Source: Dipodascopsis uninucleata var. uninucleata
Taxonomy: Eukaryota > Ascomycota > Lipomycetes > Lipomycetales > Lipomycetaceae
NCBI GenBank assembly: GCA_030568195.1
Contig: JAJLTO010000005.1
Location: forward strand, 930,001 to 994,000
Length of the DNA stretch: 64,000 nucleotides
Direction: 5' to 3'
In this document: positions 34,701 through 44,791 of the stretch, piece after piece
How the letters are laid out: each line of letters begins with the position of its first letter
How positions within the stretch are numbered: the stretch's first letter is position 1
Notes under the pieces: generated by a model
Told to the model about the DNA's origin: nothing
The model's database searches: none
The model's input: only the letters and a program-made list of their open reading frames with translations
Translations under genes and position numbers: made by a program

Positions 34701-37700
34701 TCGAGGAAATTGTTTCAAGAGGTTAAAGACCAGTCTACCCGCTCGCTCGACCTTAATAGCCTGACCAACCTCTCCAGGATCAGTAAGTTCAAAGTATTTC
34801 GTCCACGGCATTTGAGATGCCTCTGTCTTTCGGATAACATCAGCAGGACATGAAGGAAATTGCCTGAAAGGCGAATTACTTAACCACATTCTTCTTTCTA
34901 CCATCTTACATAAATCAAGAGTCGCTCTAGCTACCTGCGACCAACCACGGCGTAGAGTTATCTCGAATATAGCACGAAGAAGACGACCAGCAGATTGTGT
35001 CACATAAACCATGTCAGCCATCAAAGCAAACCCCTCAAGCTTCAACCTGGAGATATAAGCCTGTAATAACACATTAATCTTGGCAGAAGATTCCTCAACT
35101 GTTTCCTTAACAGGAATAGGAACACGCTCAATGAGCTTTGCAAGTTCTAGTTTCTCCTCCTGTCTGACTGGAATAAGCTTAAACTCATCTGAAAGAGAGA
35201 ATACTCGGAATAACTCGACAGGAGACATAACAGACCTAAGGTGATGGTTGTAAGTGGCCATAGAAGTGTGAGAAATGTAGTAGTGTGACGCTACGCGACC
35301 AAGATCAGTAGCCTGGAGCTTGCCGGACTTCTTGTCATATCGAATTAAGTTCGACTTTTCAAGTACCACAGCTGCAGAATGAACAAGATCTAATCGCCTT
35401 TGAACAAGAGCTTCGTCATCTGCGTATTCGGGGCCTACATTATACAATGCAGGCGACCTTAGCATACGAACGTAAAGGTAGGTATAGCCAAGCCATTTCA
35501 CGGCCTCATCTATATTTCTGATAGTGCCAAGAACTATTTCAGCATTAAGATTATCTGCAAGTTTGGACATGAACTGACTCTCAATAGGCAACTGCTGATT
35601 CATCAAGGACAAGTAATACTGTAACTCAGAATGGGCTGTTATGATGACACCTTCACCAGAAACGTCATATCTTGGTCGACCAGCACGTCCGAGCATTTGC
35701 AAAACGTCTTGAGGTGAAAGTTCCGCCCATTTACCTTTCTCCGGAGAATAAATCTGTGTACCTTTAATAATAACTGTATGCGCAGGAAGGTTAACACCCC
35801 ATGCAAGAGTAGCAGTACATACAAGCACCTGAATATAACCCGCTGCGAAAAGATCTTCAGCAGAAGAGCGGTCTGCTCTGGAAAGACCGGCATGATGAAT
35901 AGCAAAACCGTATGGCAGTAGCTCCTTAAGTTCTGTATCTTTTACATTCTCGCTCTCTGTTCGCAAGATTTCTCGTGATGCAGTATCTGTCTTTAAAATA
36001 TTCGTGATTGTCTCCTCTTCCACTGCTCGATCACGAATAAATCGTGCAGTTTTGGCACATTCCTTTCTGGAGTGGACAAAGATAAGCATTTGATATTTTC
36101 CCGCGCTCTCCATTACTTTGTCATATGCAGCTTCATTCATAGCTTGGTATCTCTTGATAGCCTTCTTTTCCGTGACACCAACAAACTGCTGACCTAGTGG
36201 GCATGGTCTGAATGTCGAATCAAAGAAAAACAAACCTTTTTTAGAATCAACACGCAAAAAAGTAGCAACATCTATATAATTTGGTAATGTTGCAGAGAGA
36301 CCAACTAATCTTGTGGGCTCAACAGATGATGCTTCCATTCTTCTGAGAGTTCGCGCAACAATACTTTCAATTACTGGTCCACGTTCGTCATGAAGAAGAT
36401 GAATTTCGTCAATGATAATTAATCTGACGAGATTTGTATAGCTGATATCTGTAGCTTTACGAGTAATGATATCCCACTTTTCAGGAGTCGTCACAATCAT
36501 CTGAGTCTGTGAAATTTGCTCTTTTGTTAATTGACTATCACCTGTAAGTTCCTCTACTTTAATACCGTAAGCTTCTAGTTTACGCCCAAATTCTCGAACC
36601 TGTTCCTGTACAAGTGCTTTCAGAGGAGCAATGTAGACAATTTTAAAATCATTGAGTGCTATTTTCCCCGTATCAGGATCACGATATTGTGATATAGTAC
36701 GCAATATTGTAAGCAATGCAACGTTCGTTTTGCCTGCACCTGTAGGAGCGCAGAGTAATAAATTTTCATCATCATTGAAAGCAGCCGGAAATAATCTACT
36801 TTGAACACGATTGAGACTTTTAGAATCAGGAAAAGCCTGTTGGGCCCATTCAGGTAATTCTGAAACCTGTACAAGTCTTTCATTTGATTCATGTTTTGGC
36901 TTCGGAGCGGGAACATGAATCTCTTCGTATTGCTTTTTGGCTCGCTTAAAAGATCCTTCAGGAAGACGCACTTTGTTAACAGACAATAAATGATTTCCCT
37001 GTTCGAACATAAGAGATTCTATATCGATGAGTCTAGGCTCGCGGCGACCAGTCTCTGCAGAGCTATCAACATCCATAGCAGAGTCATCCTTAAAGTCGAC
37101 ACCAGAAGCAACTGAGTCAGCGCCATGATAACGAAGCTCGCGTAAGATAGCCTGATATCCAGACTCATTCATTTCGGACTCTATTTTCTTCCTTGCTGAA
37201 TCACTGTCCGCCAAAGCTAGTCTAGTGCACCAGACAACCCGCCACCTATTCTTACACAATACCGTAACCAACTCAAAGTGACTGAAATCAAACGCTTCCA
37301 TAAGATCGTTTTCAACTTGACGGAGAGAAGCATCTGAAGACAACAGATCCATTACAAGTGCAGACTTTTCTTGCGTCATATGCGCGTCTGGGAATATGGA
37401 AGCAATCTGTCGTTGCAGCCAGAAGGCATCGATTGTATGAGCAGGAATGATGTCTTTATCTTTAACTGCTTTCTTAGATACGATTTCGGAGGCCTGTAGA
37501 GTAACACCATCCTCGTCATCGTCGATAGTCGAGTCTTGCTCTTCATCTTCATCTTCATCTTCGTCTTCTTCGTCTTCTTCGTCTTCTTCGTCTGCGCCAG
37601 CACCTTCTTGATCGCCATCCTCATCATCATCGAAGACAACAGCCACGCCTAGTCCATCATCAACATTATCGCCATTTGTATTAGTACCTTCTGGTTCTTC

Positions 37701-38261
37701 ATCTAGTTGTTCAAAGTCTGTAATTTTCCGTGATAAATTCATAAGCTGGTTAAACTTCTCACTTGATATAGACACGCCAAATATAGATTCAACTTCTTTC
37801 TTCTTGTCGTAGTCCTTCATTTCATCTGTTTTAACGATCTCCAGTGCAGCATCAGCAGCCGATCTAACTATGTCGTGCGATACATCACCCAGTAGTCCTT
37901 GTGCCCATGACAAAATCAACTCAAATGTCTGCCTAGTTTCGGCCGTACGTGGAATGTATCGTAGACCTTCGATTGAGTCTGTGGCGTCGAGAACAGATCC
38001 AATATCTCCTAGCTGCTGTTTGGTTCTGCGCCTTTGGCCGCCTGCTTCATCTCTAACTGCCTTTGATCTGTCTTTATCATTTGTAGGGGCTTTGTCTCGA
38101 GAAACTCTGGTGCCCATATCTGATAGATTGATTTTCCCCGCCAATGATTCTGGATCGCCGGTGCTATCATCCGAAGGTCTAGAGACAAAGCGTCGGTCCA
38201 CCTGCAAGACCTTATTGGCCATCGCATCGTAGCTATACTGCGAATAATTTCGCTCTGCCAT
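31785..38261 (-). CDS. BRR2: Pre-mRNA-splicing helicase Brr2 (U5 snRNP 200 kDa)
   Basis: Single exon, 2158 residues, the normal length. Brr2 is the U5 snRNP Ski2-like helicase that unwinds U4/U6 during spliceosome activation. The N-terminus (AERNYSQYSYDAMANKVLQ) matches the family, followed by an acidic Glu/Asp run at about residues 223-240. The first helicase cassette has APTGAGKT near residue 505, DEIH near 620 and QMLGRAGRP; the second has APSGCGKT near 1353 and DDLH near 1459, the degenerate and regulatory copy. Each cassette is followed by a Sec63-type unit, with an acidic C-terminus. The ATG at 38261 is the first and gives the conserved start. A GTAAGT donor on the minus strand at 39094-39089 hints at a 5' untranslated intron. 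Identification is certain. Confidence 0.98.
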   Translation of the reverse strand: MAERNYSQYSYDAMANKVLQVDRRFVSRPSDDSTGDPESLAGKINLSDMGTRVSRDKAPTNDKDRSKAVRDEAGGQRRRTKQQLGDIGSVLDATDSIEGLRYIPRTAETRQTFELILSWAQGLLGDVSHDIVRSAADAALEIVKTDEMKDYDKKKEVESIFGVSISSEKFNQLMNLSRKITDFEQLDEEPEGTNTNGDNVDDGLGVAVVFDDDEDGDQEGAGADEEDEEDEEDEDEDEDEEQDSTIDDDEDGVTLQASEIVSKKAVKDKDIIPAHTIDAFWLQRQIASIFPDAHMTQEKSALVMDLLSSDASLRQVENDLMEAFDFSHFELVTVLCKNRWRVVWCTRLALADSDSARKKIESEMNESGYQAILRELRYHGADSVASGVDFKDDSAMDVDSSAETGRREPRLIDIESLMFEQGNHLLSVNKVRLPEGSFKRAKKQYEEIHVPAPKPKHESNERLVQVSELPEWAQQAFPDSKSLNRVQSRLFPAAFNDDENLLLCAPTGAGKTNVALLTILRTISQYRDPDTGKIALNDFKIVYIAPLKALVQEQVREFGRKLEAYGIKVEELTGDSQLTKEQISQTQMIVTTPEKWDIITRKATDISYTNLVRLIIIDEIHLLHDERGPVIESIVARTLRRMEASSVEPTRLVGLSATLPNYIDVATFLRVDSKKGLFFFDSTFRPCPLGQQFVGVTEKKAIKRYQAMNEAAYDKVMESAGKYQMLIFVHSRKECAKTARFIRDRAVEEETITNILKTDTASREILRTESENVKDTELKELLPYGFAIHHAGLSRADRSSAEDLFAAGYIQVLVCTATLAWGVNLPAHTVIIKGTQIYSPEKGKWAELSPQDVLQMLGRAGRPRYDVSGEGVIITAHSELQYYLSLMNQQLPIESQFMSKLADNLNAEIVLGTIRNIDEAVKWLGYTYLYVRMLRSPALYNVGPEYADDEALVQRRLDLVHSAAVVLEKSNLIRYDKKSGKLQATDLGRVASHYYISHTSMATYNHHLRSVMSPVELFRVFSLSDEFKLIPVRQEEKLELAKLIERVPIPVKETVEESSAKINVLLQAYISRLKLEGFALMADMVYVTQSAGRLLRAIFEITLRRGWSQVARATLDLCKMVERRMWLSNSPFRQFPSCPADVIRKTEASQMPWTKYFELTDPGEVGQAIKVERAGRLVFNLLKQFPRVELQAHVQPITRSLLRVELTITPIFDWNPAVHGNAETFWIIAEDCDGETILYHDLFIVRREYVHDEHIVEFTVPISEPLPPNYFISVISDRWLHSETKIAVSFRHLILPEKFPAHTPLLDMQAMPVKALKDPEFIDLYPGFKHFNKIQTQVFHSLFNSDDNVFVGAPSGCGKTVCAEFAIMNHWRESQNPGRAVYIAPFQELVDERYYDWTRRLDGICGGKIVKKLTGELTADLRILEQSSLVLATPEQWDMVSHRWQQRKNVQNVRLFIADDLHMLGGGGQIGAIYEIVVSRMRYVAAQTENPLRIIGLSVCLSNGRDLGEWIGATNHNIFNFAPKDRSVPLEIHLQGFSISHFPSLMIAMAKPVYNAILQLSDRKPAIVFVHSRQQCLDTMVELLRQADADGDENVFMSAPLSTLSPHLERVHDKVLKESLSHGIGFIYQYMNKNDRLIVERLFESGAVRVLLAAKDSCWSLMQKAFLVIVMGTQTYDGREHRYVDYPVSDILKMIGHACRPGADSMGRTVIMTPSSRREYYKKFLNEALPIESHLNLYLHDAFVTEISAKVIQSQQDAVDWLTFSYFYRRLLANPSFYGVLDVSHQGMSEFLSDLVEGTLKDLEEAKMIEIDEEEDSIGALNNSMIAAYYNVSFITMQAFALSLSGKTKLRGILDIVTAAAEFENVPIRRHEDDVLRRLHDRIPIKMSPENLQFESPHFKSFVLLQAHLSRMMLPADLVADQKMVLSKVLGLLSACVDVMSSDGHLNAMSAMDLSQMIVQAVWDRDSPLKQIPHFTNEIIDRCSKAGIESVFDIMMMEDEARTSLLQMTDRQLADVAMFVNRYPSVDMSYELEDPQDIVAGEPSYITVSLEREVDDEKEPIDVRVYAPLYPQPKTENWWIVIGEPSTKQLLAIRRVTITKALQKVKLEFIVPTAGKHELSVWLMSDSYVDVDKELEFSVEAAEGEEGDEDEDEEMADA
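37541..37594. repeat. Trinucleotide-type repeat coding Glu/Asp run in BRR2
   Basis: Imperfect CTTCAT/CTTCTTCGT repeats on the plus strand, read on the minus strand as alternating Glu and Asp codons. In-frame and inside the variable acidic N-terminal linker of Brr2. Confidence 0.85.
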
Positions 38262-40071
38262 GATTGCTAAGCGATGCTAGGTTAATTTTCGTTCGTTTCT
38301 TCTTTTATTCGAAAATAATACTAAAATTATTGTGGGATAAACGAAGTGTGGAAATGGCAGTTGACTCAAGAATTAAAAAAAAATATTTAGTGGAGTGGTG
38401 ATAATTGGGAATTTTGGCGGTTAGAAAATCCTGCTTGTTGGGCTTATGCGCTGTTGAAGATTTTCTCCTTCCAAAAGTGACACATTGCAGGTTTATCGGC
38501 AGATATTTTCGTCTCCAAATACAATTTTCCGGTCCTTTAAATGCAATATAGAATTCAGTAGTGAACTAAATAGTGACTACAATTTTTGTAAAAAAGCAGC
38601 AGAAACGTTATGCATGCGAATGAGTTACCTTCAGTGGATAAATGATACGCATGCAATTAACGATCTAGCATCGATGACTTCTATGGAGCTGCTAACTTTT
38701 ATGTCTTTAAATAGATAATATCATACAAAATGGTAATGTTAAGATATAACTTTTGCCGCTCGCAATTCACCGCGTATACTTTCATGATATATTTGATATA
38801 CTTATTGAGCTACTAGTCCTCTAAATAAAAAGAACGCATCCCGACGTAGTCTAGTTAGTCAATCCTCAACTATATTCTATCTTGCAAGCATTTTGAAAGA
38901 TATCCATCAAATTATTGAACTATAGAATCGATGGGCAGATTATCGCGATCGCAAGGATAATATTACATGTCTATGGGATATGATATATCGTTTACAGAAG
39001 CATAACGTAATCAAAGTGTTGATATCAGTTCTATTTAACATTGATTTCAGCCGTCTTACTTGATGATCATCAGATAAAACTGACTAGGACTTACCTTTGC
39101 CTATATTGCTTTTCTCATATCTAGCATATGAACGTCCGGTGCACATTTTTCGATGGCTCGAAGATTAAATGTTAGATTCTCACTAATTACAAATTGAACT
39201 CTTTCGTGTCGCCTTCTGTCTCCATCACTGACTGTCATTCTTCCAGTCATCCCAAAGAACGCCCAACCCACGCATAAGGGAAAAATTCCATAGCTATTTT
39301 GCAGTTTGATAAATCCCCCTTCCACATCTTGATATGGCCATTTTTCTGATTCTAGAGTATTTTGCAATTCTGAACGTCTCTGTTACTACGAAGTCGTCTT
39401 CTATCAATTATCCATACAGAACTCAGAATCAGAGGCAAAACTTTCATTGACTCGTGGTTTCAGGCAACTACTACATCTTTCTATCTACACTGGCAAACTT
39501 CAGAATCACTTATCTTGGTAGCAAAAAATTAAATCAGACTTCTTGGGACTCTGTTGATTCATTTGTCTGGATTCTCTAAATTTTCTTCGCGACCGTTCAA
39601 TATAAACACTTAAGCTATTTCCTGGAAATCATTCGGGGCTGTCGAAAGTGATAGAATTATCAGAATAAGACTTTTAAGCTCCTTTCTGGGTGAAGAAGCA
39701 AGATTTTCAGCGAAGCAAAGCATAACATCTTTTTATATATACATACTTCCAGCACTTTTTCCTTTTACACCCTTTGACTGATCTTCTCATTCGAGCGAAA
39801 GAGCACGTATATATTACGAAAAATTTTATATGTTCGTACAGATCACTGTATACTAGCATTATCTCAATAAGTGTATAATATTATTTAGTTTCTCTCGCTG
39901 AAAAAAAAAAAAAACGGATCGTCTCTACGTGTCTGACGCGTAGAGATTTTAATCACACAGGATCGAGAAGATATATAAAAATTTACAGAAAAATTTTCTA
40001 AATTTCCATCTTCTACTGCGCGTCAATCAACAAGATTTATTCAACGGAAAATTCAATTCGGATTGTCCAGA
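38262..40071. promoter_or_regulatory. 1.8-kb divergent spacer between BRR2 and PWWP gene
   Basis: Holds both promoters. A minus-strand open stretch at 39101-39367 (88 codons from a TTG) lacks an early ATG and ends in a stop 6 bp before a GTAAGT donor at 39094-39089. This could be a 5' untranslated exon of BRR2 with an acceptor near 38270. Near the PWWP gene there is an A-run at about 39901-39914 followed by an 8-bp inverted repeat (TCTCTACG at 39922-39929, CGTAGAGA at 39939-39946). Confidence 0.4.
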
Positions 40072-41777
40072 ATGTCGTCTCCAAGCAACAAAGGGCAGAC
40101 TGAGGCGTCTAATCTCAGTGTACAGTCTACGGAGAAGTTAGCTTCTGAGGAGGCAGGGCAGTCTGCGCATATTTCTGAAACAGTCCAATCTCGCGAGCAA
40201 ACGCCGGACATTGAAACAAGTAACAAAACGAAACTTGATGAGAAAGAAGAGGATAGTGCTACGAGCAAACCGTCTAAGAGCTCACACGCAGATGACGAGA
40301 ACACCCGTGATCAACTAAATGCATTACCAGTATCTGCAACAGAGGACAAAAAGATCGCAGACATTGCGAGCTCTTCTCCTTCCAAGGTAGATGAAGAATC
40401 AAGCTCGAAGACAAAGAAGCCGAAAGCTATCTATCTTCCTGGATCGCTTGTGCTTGCTAAGTTAAAGGGATTTCCGCCATGGCCAGCAATGGTTTTGACT
40501 GAAAATCTCCTACCTCCACACATTTTGAAGCTGAAGCCAAAACCATCAGCTAGCTCTAAACGAAAGAGTATCGGTGCTGATGAAGATGACGAGAGCAGAA
40601 GTGCCTTTCCAGTCAGATTTTTCAATGATGATAATTAGTAAGTTGTGTTGCTAAGATGAATATGATAAGCGTACAATACTAACAGTTGATTCTCTATAGC
40701 ATGTGGGCAACTAGAAGTGAATTAAAACCACTCTCAAAGGAACAAACAAGTACCTATGTAAATGCACATAAAGGGGGGAAGAAGGATCGATCTTTACTAG
40801 AAGCATACATGTTTGCTGCAGAACCACCGTCAATGGAAGAGTTCGCTAAAATGGGTAGCCTACCGGAAGAAGCACCGGAAGAGCCTGTAGAAGAGCAAAT
40901 GGATGATATTCAAGGAGCTGAATCGACTGAAATGGAACTACAGGCAGATGTGTCTGACGATAAAAAGAAGAAGCCCAAGAAACGGAAGAGTGCAGCTCCA
41001 GCTGAGGGAAATGAAACTCCAGCCCAGAAACGAAAAAAGAAAGATGATACCAATGGATCTGCAAAGAAAGTTGCTATTTCAACAAGTTCTACAAACGGTG
41101 AATCTGGCAGCGCAAACAAGAAATCGAAGAAGGGATCTAAGGAGGTAAAAGATACAAAGGAACAGATGGAAGGAACAGAGATGAAAGAGGCAAAAGAGAA
41201 AGAGAAGGATGAAGGTACAGAAAAGCCGAAAGAAGAAAAGAAGGGAAAAAAGGAGAAGGGAAAAGAGAAGTCGAAGTCCAAAGACAGAGAAAGTACACCA
41301 GCAAAGAAGAAATCTGGTCCTTCGCTGAAAGAAACAATAGAAGAGCGAACGAAGCATGTTCTATTCTTACGACATCGGCTACAGAAGGCATTTCTCACGA
41401 GAGATAAATCACCTGCAGAAGAGGACATGGAGACAATGCATAAGCTGCTCTCCAAACTTGAAGGCTTCCAAGGCTTAGAGCTTTCCATCATTCGATCTAC
41501 AAAAATTAATAAAGTTTTAAAAGGAATCAATAGGCTTTCGTATATACCTCGGGACAATGAATTTCACTTCAAAGAGCGATGCCAAAAAGTTTTAGAGGGA
41601 TGGAATTCATTGTTTGATGGTAATTTGTCACCAGCGCCTCAAACCAATGCTTCTGCGGAGCACTCGATAGCTTCTGCTGAAACAGAACACGAGGCAAAGC
41701 ATGAGCCAGTCTCGAACGGTCTGGCATCGAACACTTCAAACGGAGGGTCTGCTACGGAAGCTAAAATCGTGGAGTGA
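40072..41777 (+). CDS. PWWP-domain chromatin protein with C-terminal TFIIS-N/LEDGF-IBD-like domain (2 exons)
   Basis: Exons 40072-40637 and 40700-41777 (62-bp intron, GTAAGT donor, ACTAAC branch, CTATAG acceptor) give 547 residues. The PWWP domain spans about residues 119-235: LPGSLVLAKLKGFPPWPAMV, then FPVRFFNDDNYMWATRSELK across the splice junction. PWWP domains bind nucleosomes methylated at H3K36. The middle (about 250-395) is a Lys/Glu-rich charged linker. Residues about 396-497 (SLKETIEERTKHVLFLRHRL ... FKERCQKVLEGWNSLF) form a helical bundle resembling the TFIIS N-terminal/LEDGF integrase-binding fold. The fungal counterpart may be Pdp3-type subunits of NuA3/Mst2 acetyltransferases, which also read H3K36 methylation; I give no symbol. 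The first ATG is used; the frame is open a few codons upstream without ATG. Confidence 0.85.
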
Positions 41778-44700
41778 TTCATGATATGTGTTTCCATGTA
41801 CATCTACTTGATTTAATAATGACTGTATAATTTGTACAATTTTTTTTGTCTGCTCTGAATTTACCGAGTGAAGCTATTAAACTATTTTTATATTATTATG
41901 AGAGCTGTCTACTGGTTTGTTATTATTAGTGCTGTCGCAATATTCAACCATTATCCGCTTTGTGTCAATGTAAGCTTGTATCAAGTAGTACTGTTTTATT
42001 CATTAACTGCAGCTTGCGATCATGCAAAAAAACTGCTCAGCCCTAAAATCATCGTCATCACATTGTAATAGAAATATATCTGCATTCTGATATCTCTGGT
42101 CTCCAAATGTAACAGGAGGAAGACAACAATCTTGCTGAAGTGACCATATAGCACATCGCCTGAATGCATTCAGGGTTCATTCCTGAGACCCTCATATGTA
42201 ATAATTACATAATAATACGGATGTGATTACATAAATATATATTTGTATTACTCCAGTGCAATAACAGTGTGCTGTTAGGGTACTTTGTACATGATAGCCC
42301 CAGGTGTAAGTTTCCTTAAATTGTAGGAAATATATGCGAAGAGAGAACTTTCACGGGTCAGATCGGAAAAGTACAGGTGGGATGCGTACAAAACTCCGTT
42401 TTTGAAACTTGACTTTATAGGAAAGCGGGTGGAGAACTACAGTGGGAAAGAATTGAGCAAAAATGCATTTTAAATGGCGGACGGGAGAGCTCCGTCTAGT
42501 GAGGAATTTTAGATCAGAAACAAATTTTGGGCCTGATTTGTCAGGTCCGGGATTCTGTGGCTGAAGGCCAGTGCTTTGTCCTGAAGATATCTTAGGGGAG
42601 ATTAATGATTTTTCCGTATATACTTACCCGAGTGCTATGTGCTAGTAATTATCTATAACTAATACGTTAGTATATCTCGTAAAAATCATAGTTACGATGA
42701 TGTGAAGTGTTTCTACTGTGAGGTTGTTTCTGGCATATTTCCCGTGTATACAGATAGAGGACTTGCTAGAAACCTGACCCCTCACAGCATAAGCCCTTAT
42801 TAATCAATTACTCAAAGTATCTGTTAAGTCCGTATGTATTTATCTAAATGTTGTTATTTATTTTGTTAGCATAGAGACCATGCTAATTCAGCCTATCGTG
42901 CTTAATAGAGGCAGAACAGGAACGTGTGTGTGTTTCGTTGCTCGCTGGTCCTAGTGGTAGCATATGGTAATTTAGGCACAGCGAATGCTTACAGATATCA
43001 GGTCACAAGATTAGCGATGCTGATAACTAAGATTATATAATGAGCCATGGCTCGGCCTACTCTAGTTATGTATTTTTGTTTGATCTGGTAGACTAGAGAG
43101 GAAGATGCTATAAACTTTTATTTAAAGGTGTCTTTTGACAGTTCCTAGATCCTGTCAGTTACTTATATGTCTACATAACCGTAGGAACCGAAGCCCATTG
43201 AGTGCGCTGAGGACCATCTTGTTCAGGAAGGTCACGCTACGTACTAGTAGTCAGATTCAACAGAATCAGCATCATATCGATTGCCGAGGAAACTCTAGCT
43301 TTTTTAAAGAGGGTGAAGGTGAGTAGCTGTTTATAACAACTACTGGACGGCTATCGTGATCTGTAAACTTAAAGAATGCCCGGCAAACGGATTTTCGCGG
43401 GCTTAACGTACAATCAAAATTTTGTAAGACCTATCTATCTGACCTTGCCTTTGTAACGCACGTAATCTGAGGTGTAGGACACAGCAAAGAACAAGTTCAC
43501 CACTAGTGCTTTATGAATCGTAATGGCATAGCTTGTTTGCGCTACTATCTCGGCTCTTTTGCGTGTTCGGCCTGTAATGTTATTCTGTCTTCGTGAAGGC
43601 TATCTTCGACAGATCACTACTATCTAATAGCTGTGTTCCCGAGAACGTAAAGGAGAGCTGCTTTTCAGCGGGAGTAACAGTATGAGATGCTTTACCTTGC
43701 TACAGGATATATAATTAAAATACAATGGTAGTCAACTGAAAAGCAAACAATGAAAACAGCGTAAGACGTGAAGCCCACAGACTCTCCTTTCTCATAATCG
43801 GTACTTTAAACAGCCATTGCTGTGTCTAGATGGAGATGCTGAGTTTATAAAATATGGTAAGAAAATCTTAGCTCTCCCAGCCTGGTCTAATATCAATTAT
43901 ACATTTTACCGAGTTTCTTCGACTACGCAATCCATCATCAGTATCTAGCGAAACTCGCGCCAGAAGCTCCTAATCAATTCGACTGGCTTCTTGTTATGTA
44001 GTCTCCTCCCATCACTGATAAGTATTTCCGTCTCAATCCGCCAGCTAGTTGAAACTGCTTCTCGCCAGCCCACTAGGAGCTATATTATTCAGCACTATGC
44101 GATCGTCAGCAGACACATTATCCTGTGACGGTAGATATCACTAAGCCCTTACCCATGCCCATTTCTAACAGTCCCGATTTATTAGTCCGGACCTCAGAAA
44201 ATACTTTTTTTGTTTTTCCCTAATAGCGGTCTTTAGTCATCGGCACTTTCAGATCTTATTACTAAATGATGATTACTTTTATGAGAATTATCTAGTTCGC
44301 TATATTAATATTAAAGCAGCCGTATATCTTTTTCCATTTCCACTTGACTTCCCATATTCTCTTAAACGTTTCATCCGTACGTCCGCACGCTCACATTTAC
44401 ATATTTATATCTATTTTGTGTATATTCTCTCTCACCTTGGAGACTCTCTTCTTACTTGGGACAGTACTGCGTATACATTGCATAGAGGTTACTTGTAATT
44501 GTAGGCTATTTACTGTGATTAGTTGTGTTAGTCAAGGATTGTGCAGTGTGACACATTACGATTGCAACGCACTTAGTATATAGAAATATTAGATACATGT
44601 TTTTGTATACGTTATAGCCATACAATTGAATAAGTGTATTGTTAAGCGCATTCATCAGAGAATTTTTTGTGAAATAATCATAGTTGGGAGCTTCCGGTGG

Positions 44701-44791
44701 GTATAAGGATATATAATACTCTTACACTATCATCTATCTTTTTTTGCTGGTTTTTGTATATTCACCCTTTAACGATTTTGATTTGAAAACC
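41778..44791. other. 3.0-kb spacer upstream of glucose-6-phosphate dehydrogenase
   Basis: Between two plus-strand genes. The first 300 bp are T-rich and probably the PWWP gene 3' untranslated region. The rest is AT-rich without protein-like frames, tRNA or repeats that I can support. A tRNA A-box-like stretch near 42950 has no B-box partner. Close to the next gene a TATAAGG at 44702-44708 lies about 90 bp before the ATG and is a plausible TATA element, followed by a pyrimidine-rich leader. Confidence 0.4.

Noticed and set aside
39101-39367. 88-codon minus-strand frame between BRR2 and PWWP gene
   Set aside because: Begins without an ATG and shows no family signature; kept only as a possible 5' untranslated exon.
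39898-39916. A-run as the tail of a retroposed element
   Set aside because: No target-site duplication and no element body next to it; simple A-tract in a promoter is sufficient.
40910-41557. 215-codon minus-strand frame opposite the PWWP gene
   Set aside because: Ser/Phe-rich mirror of the Lys/Glu-rich linker codons; a typical antisense shadow.
42945-43010. tRNA A-box-like sequence CCTAGTGGTAGCA
   Set aside because: No B-box at the right distance and no acceptor-stem pairing.
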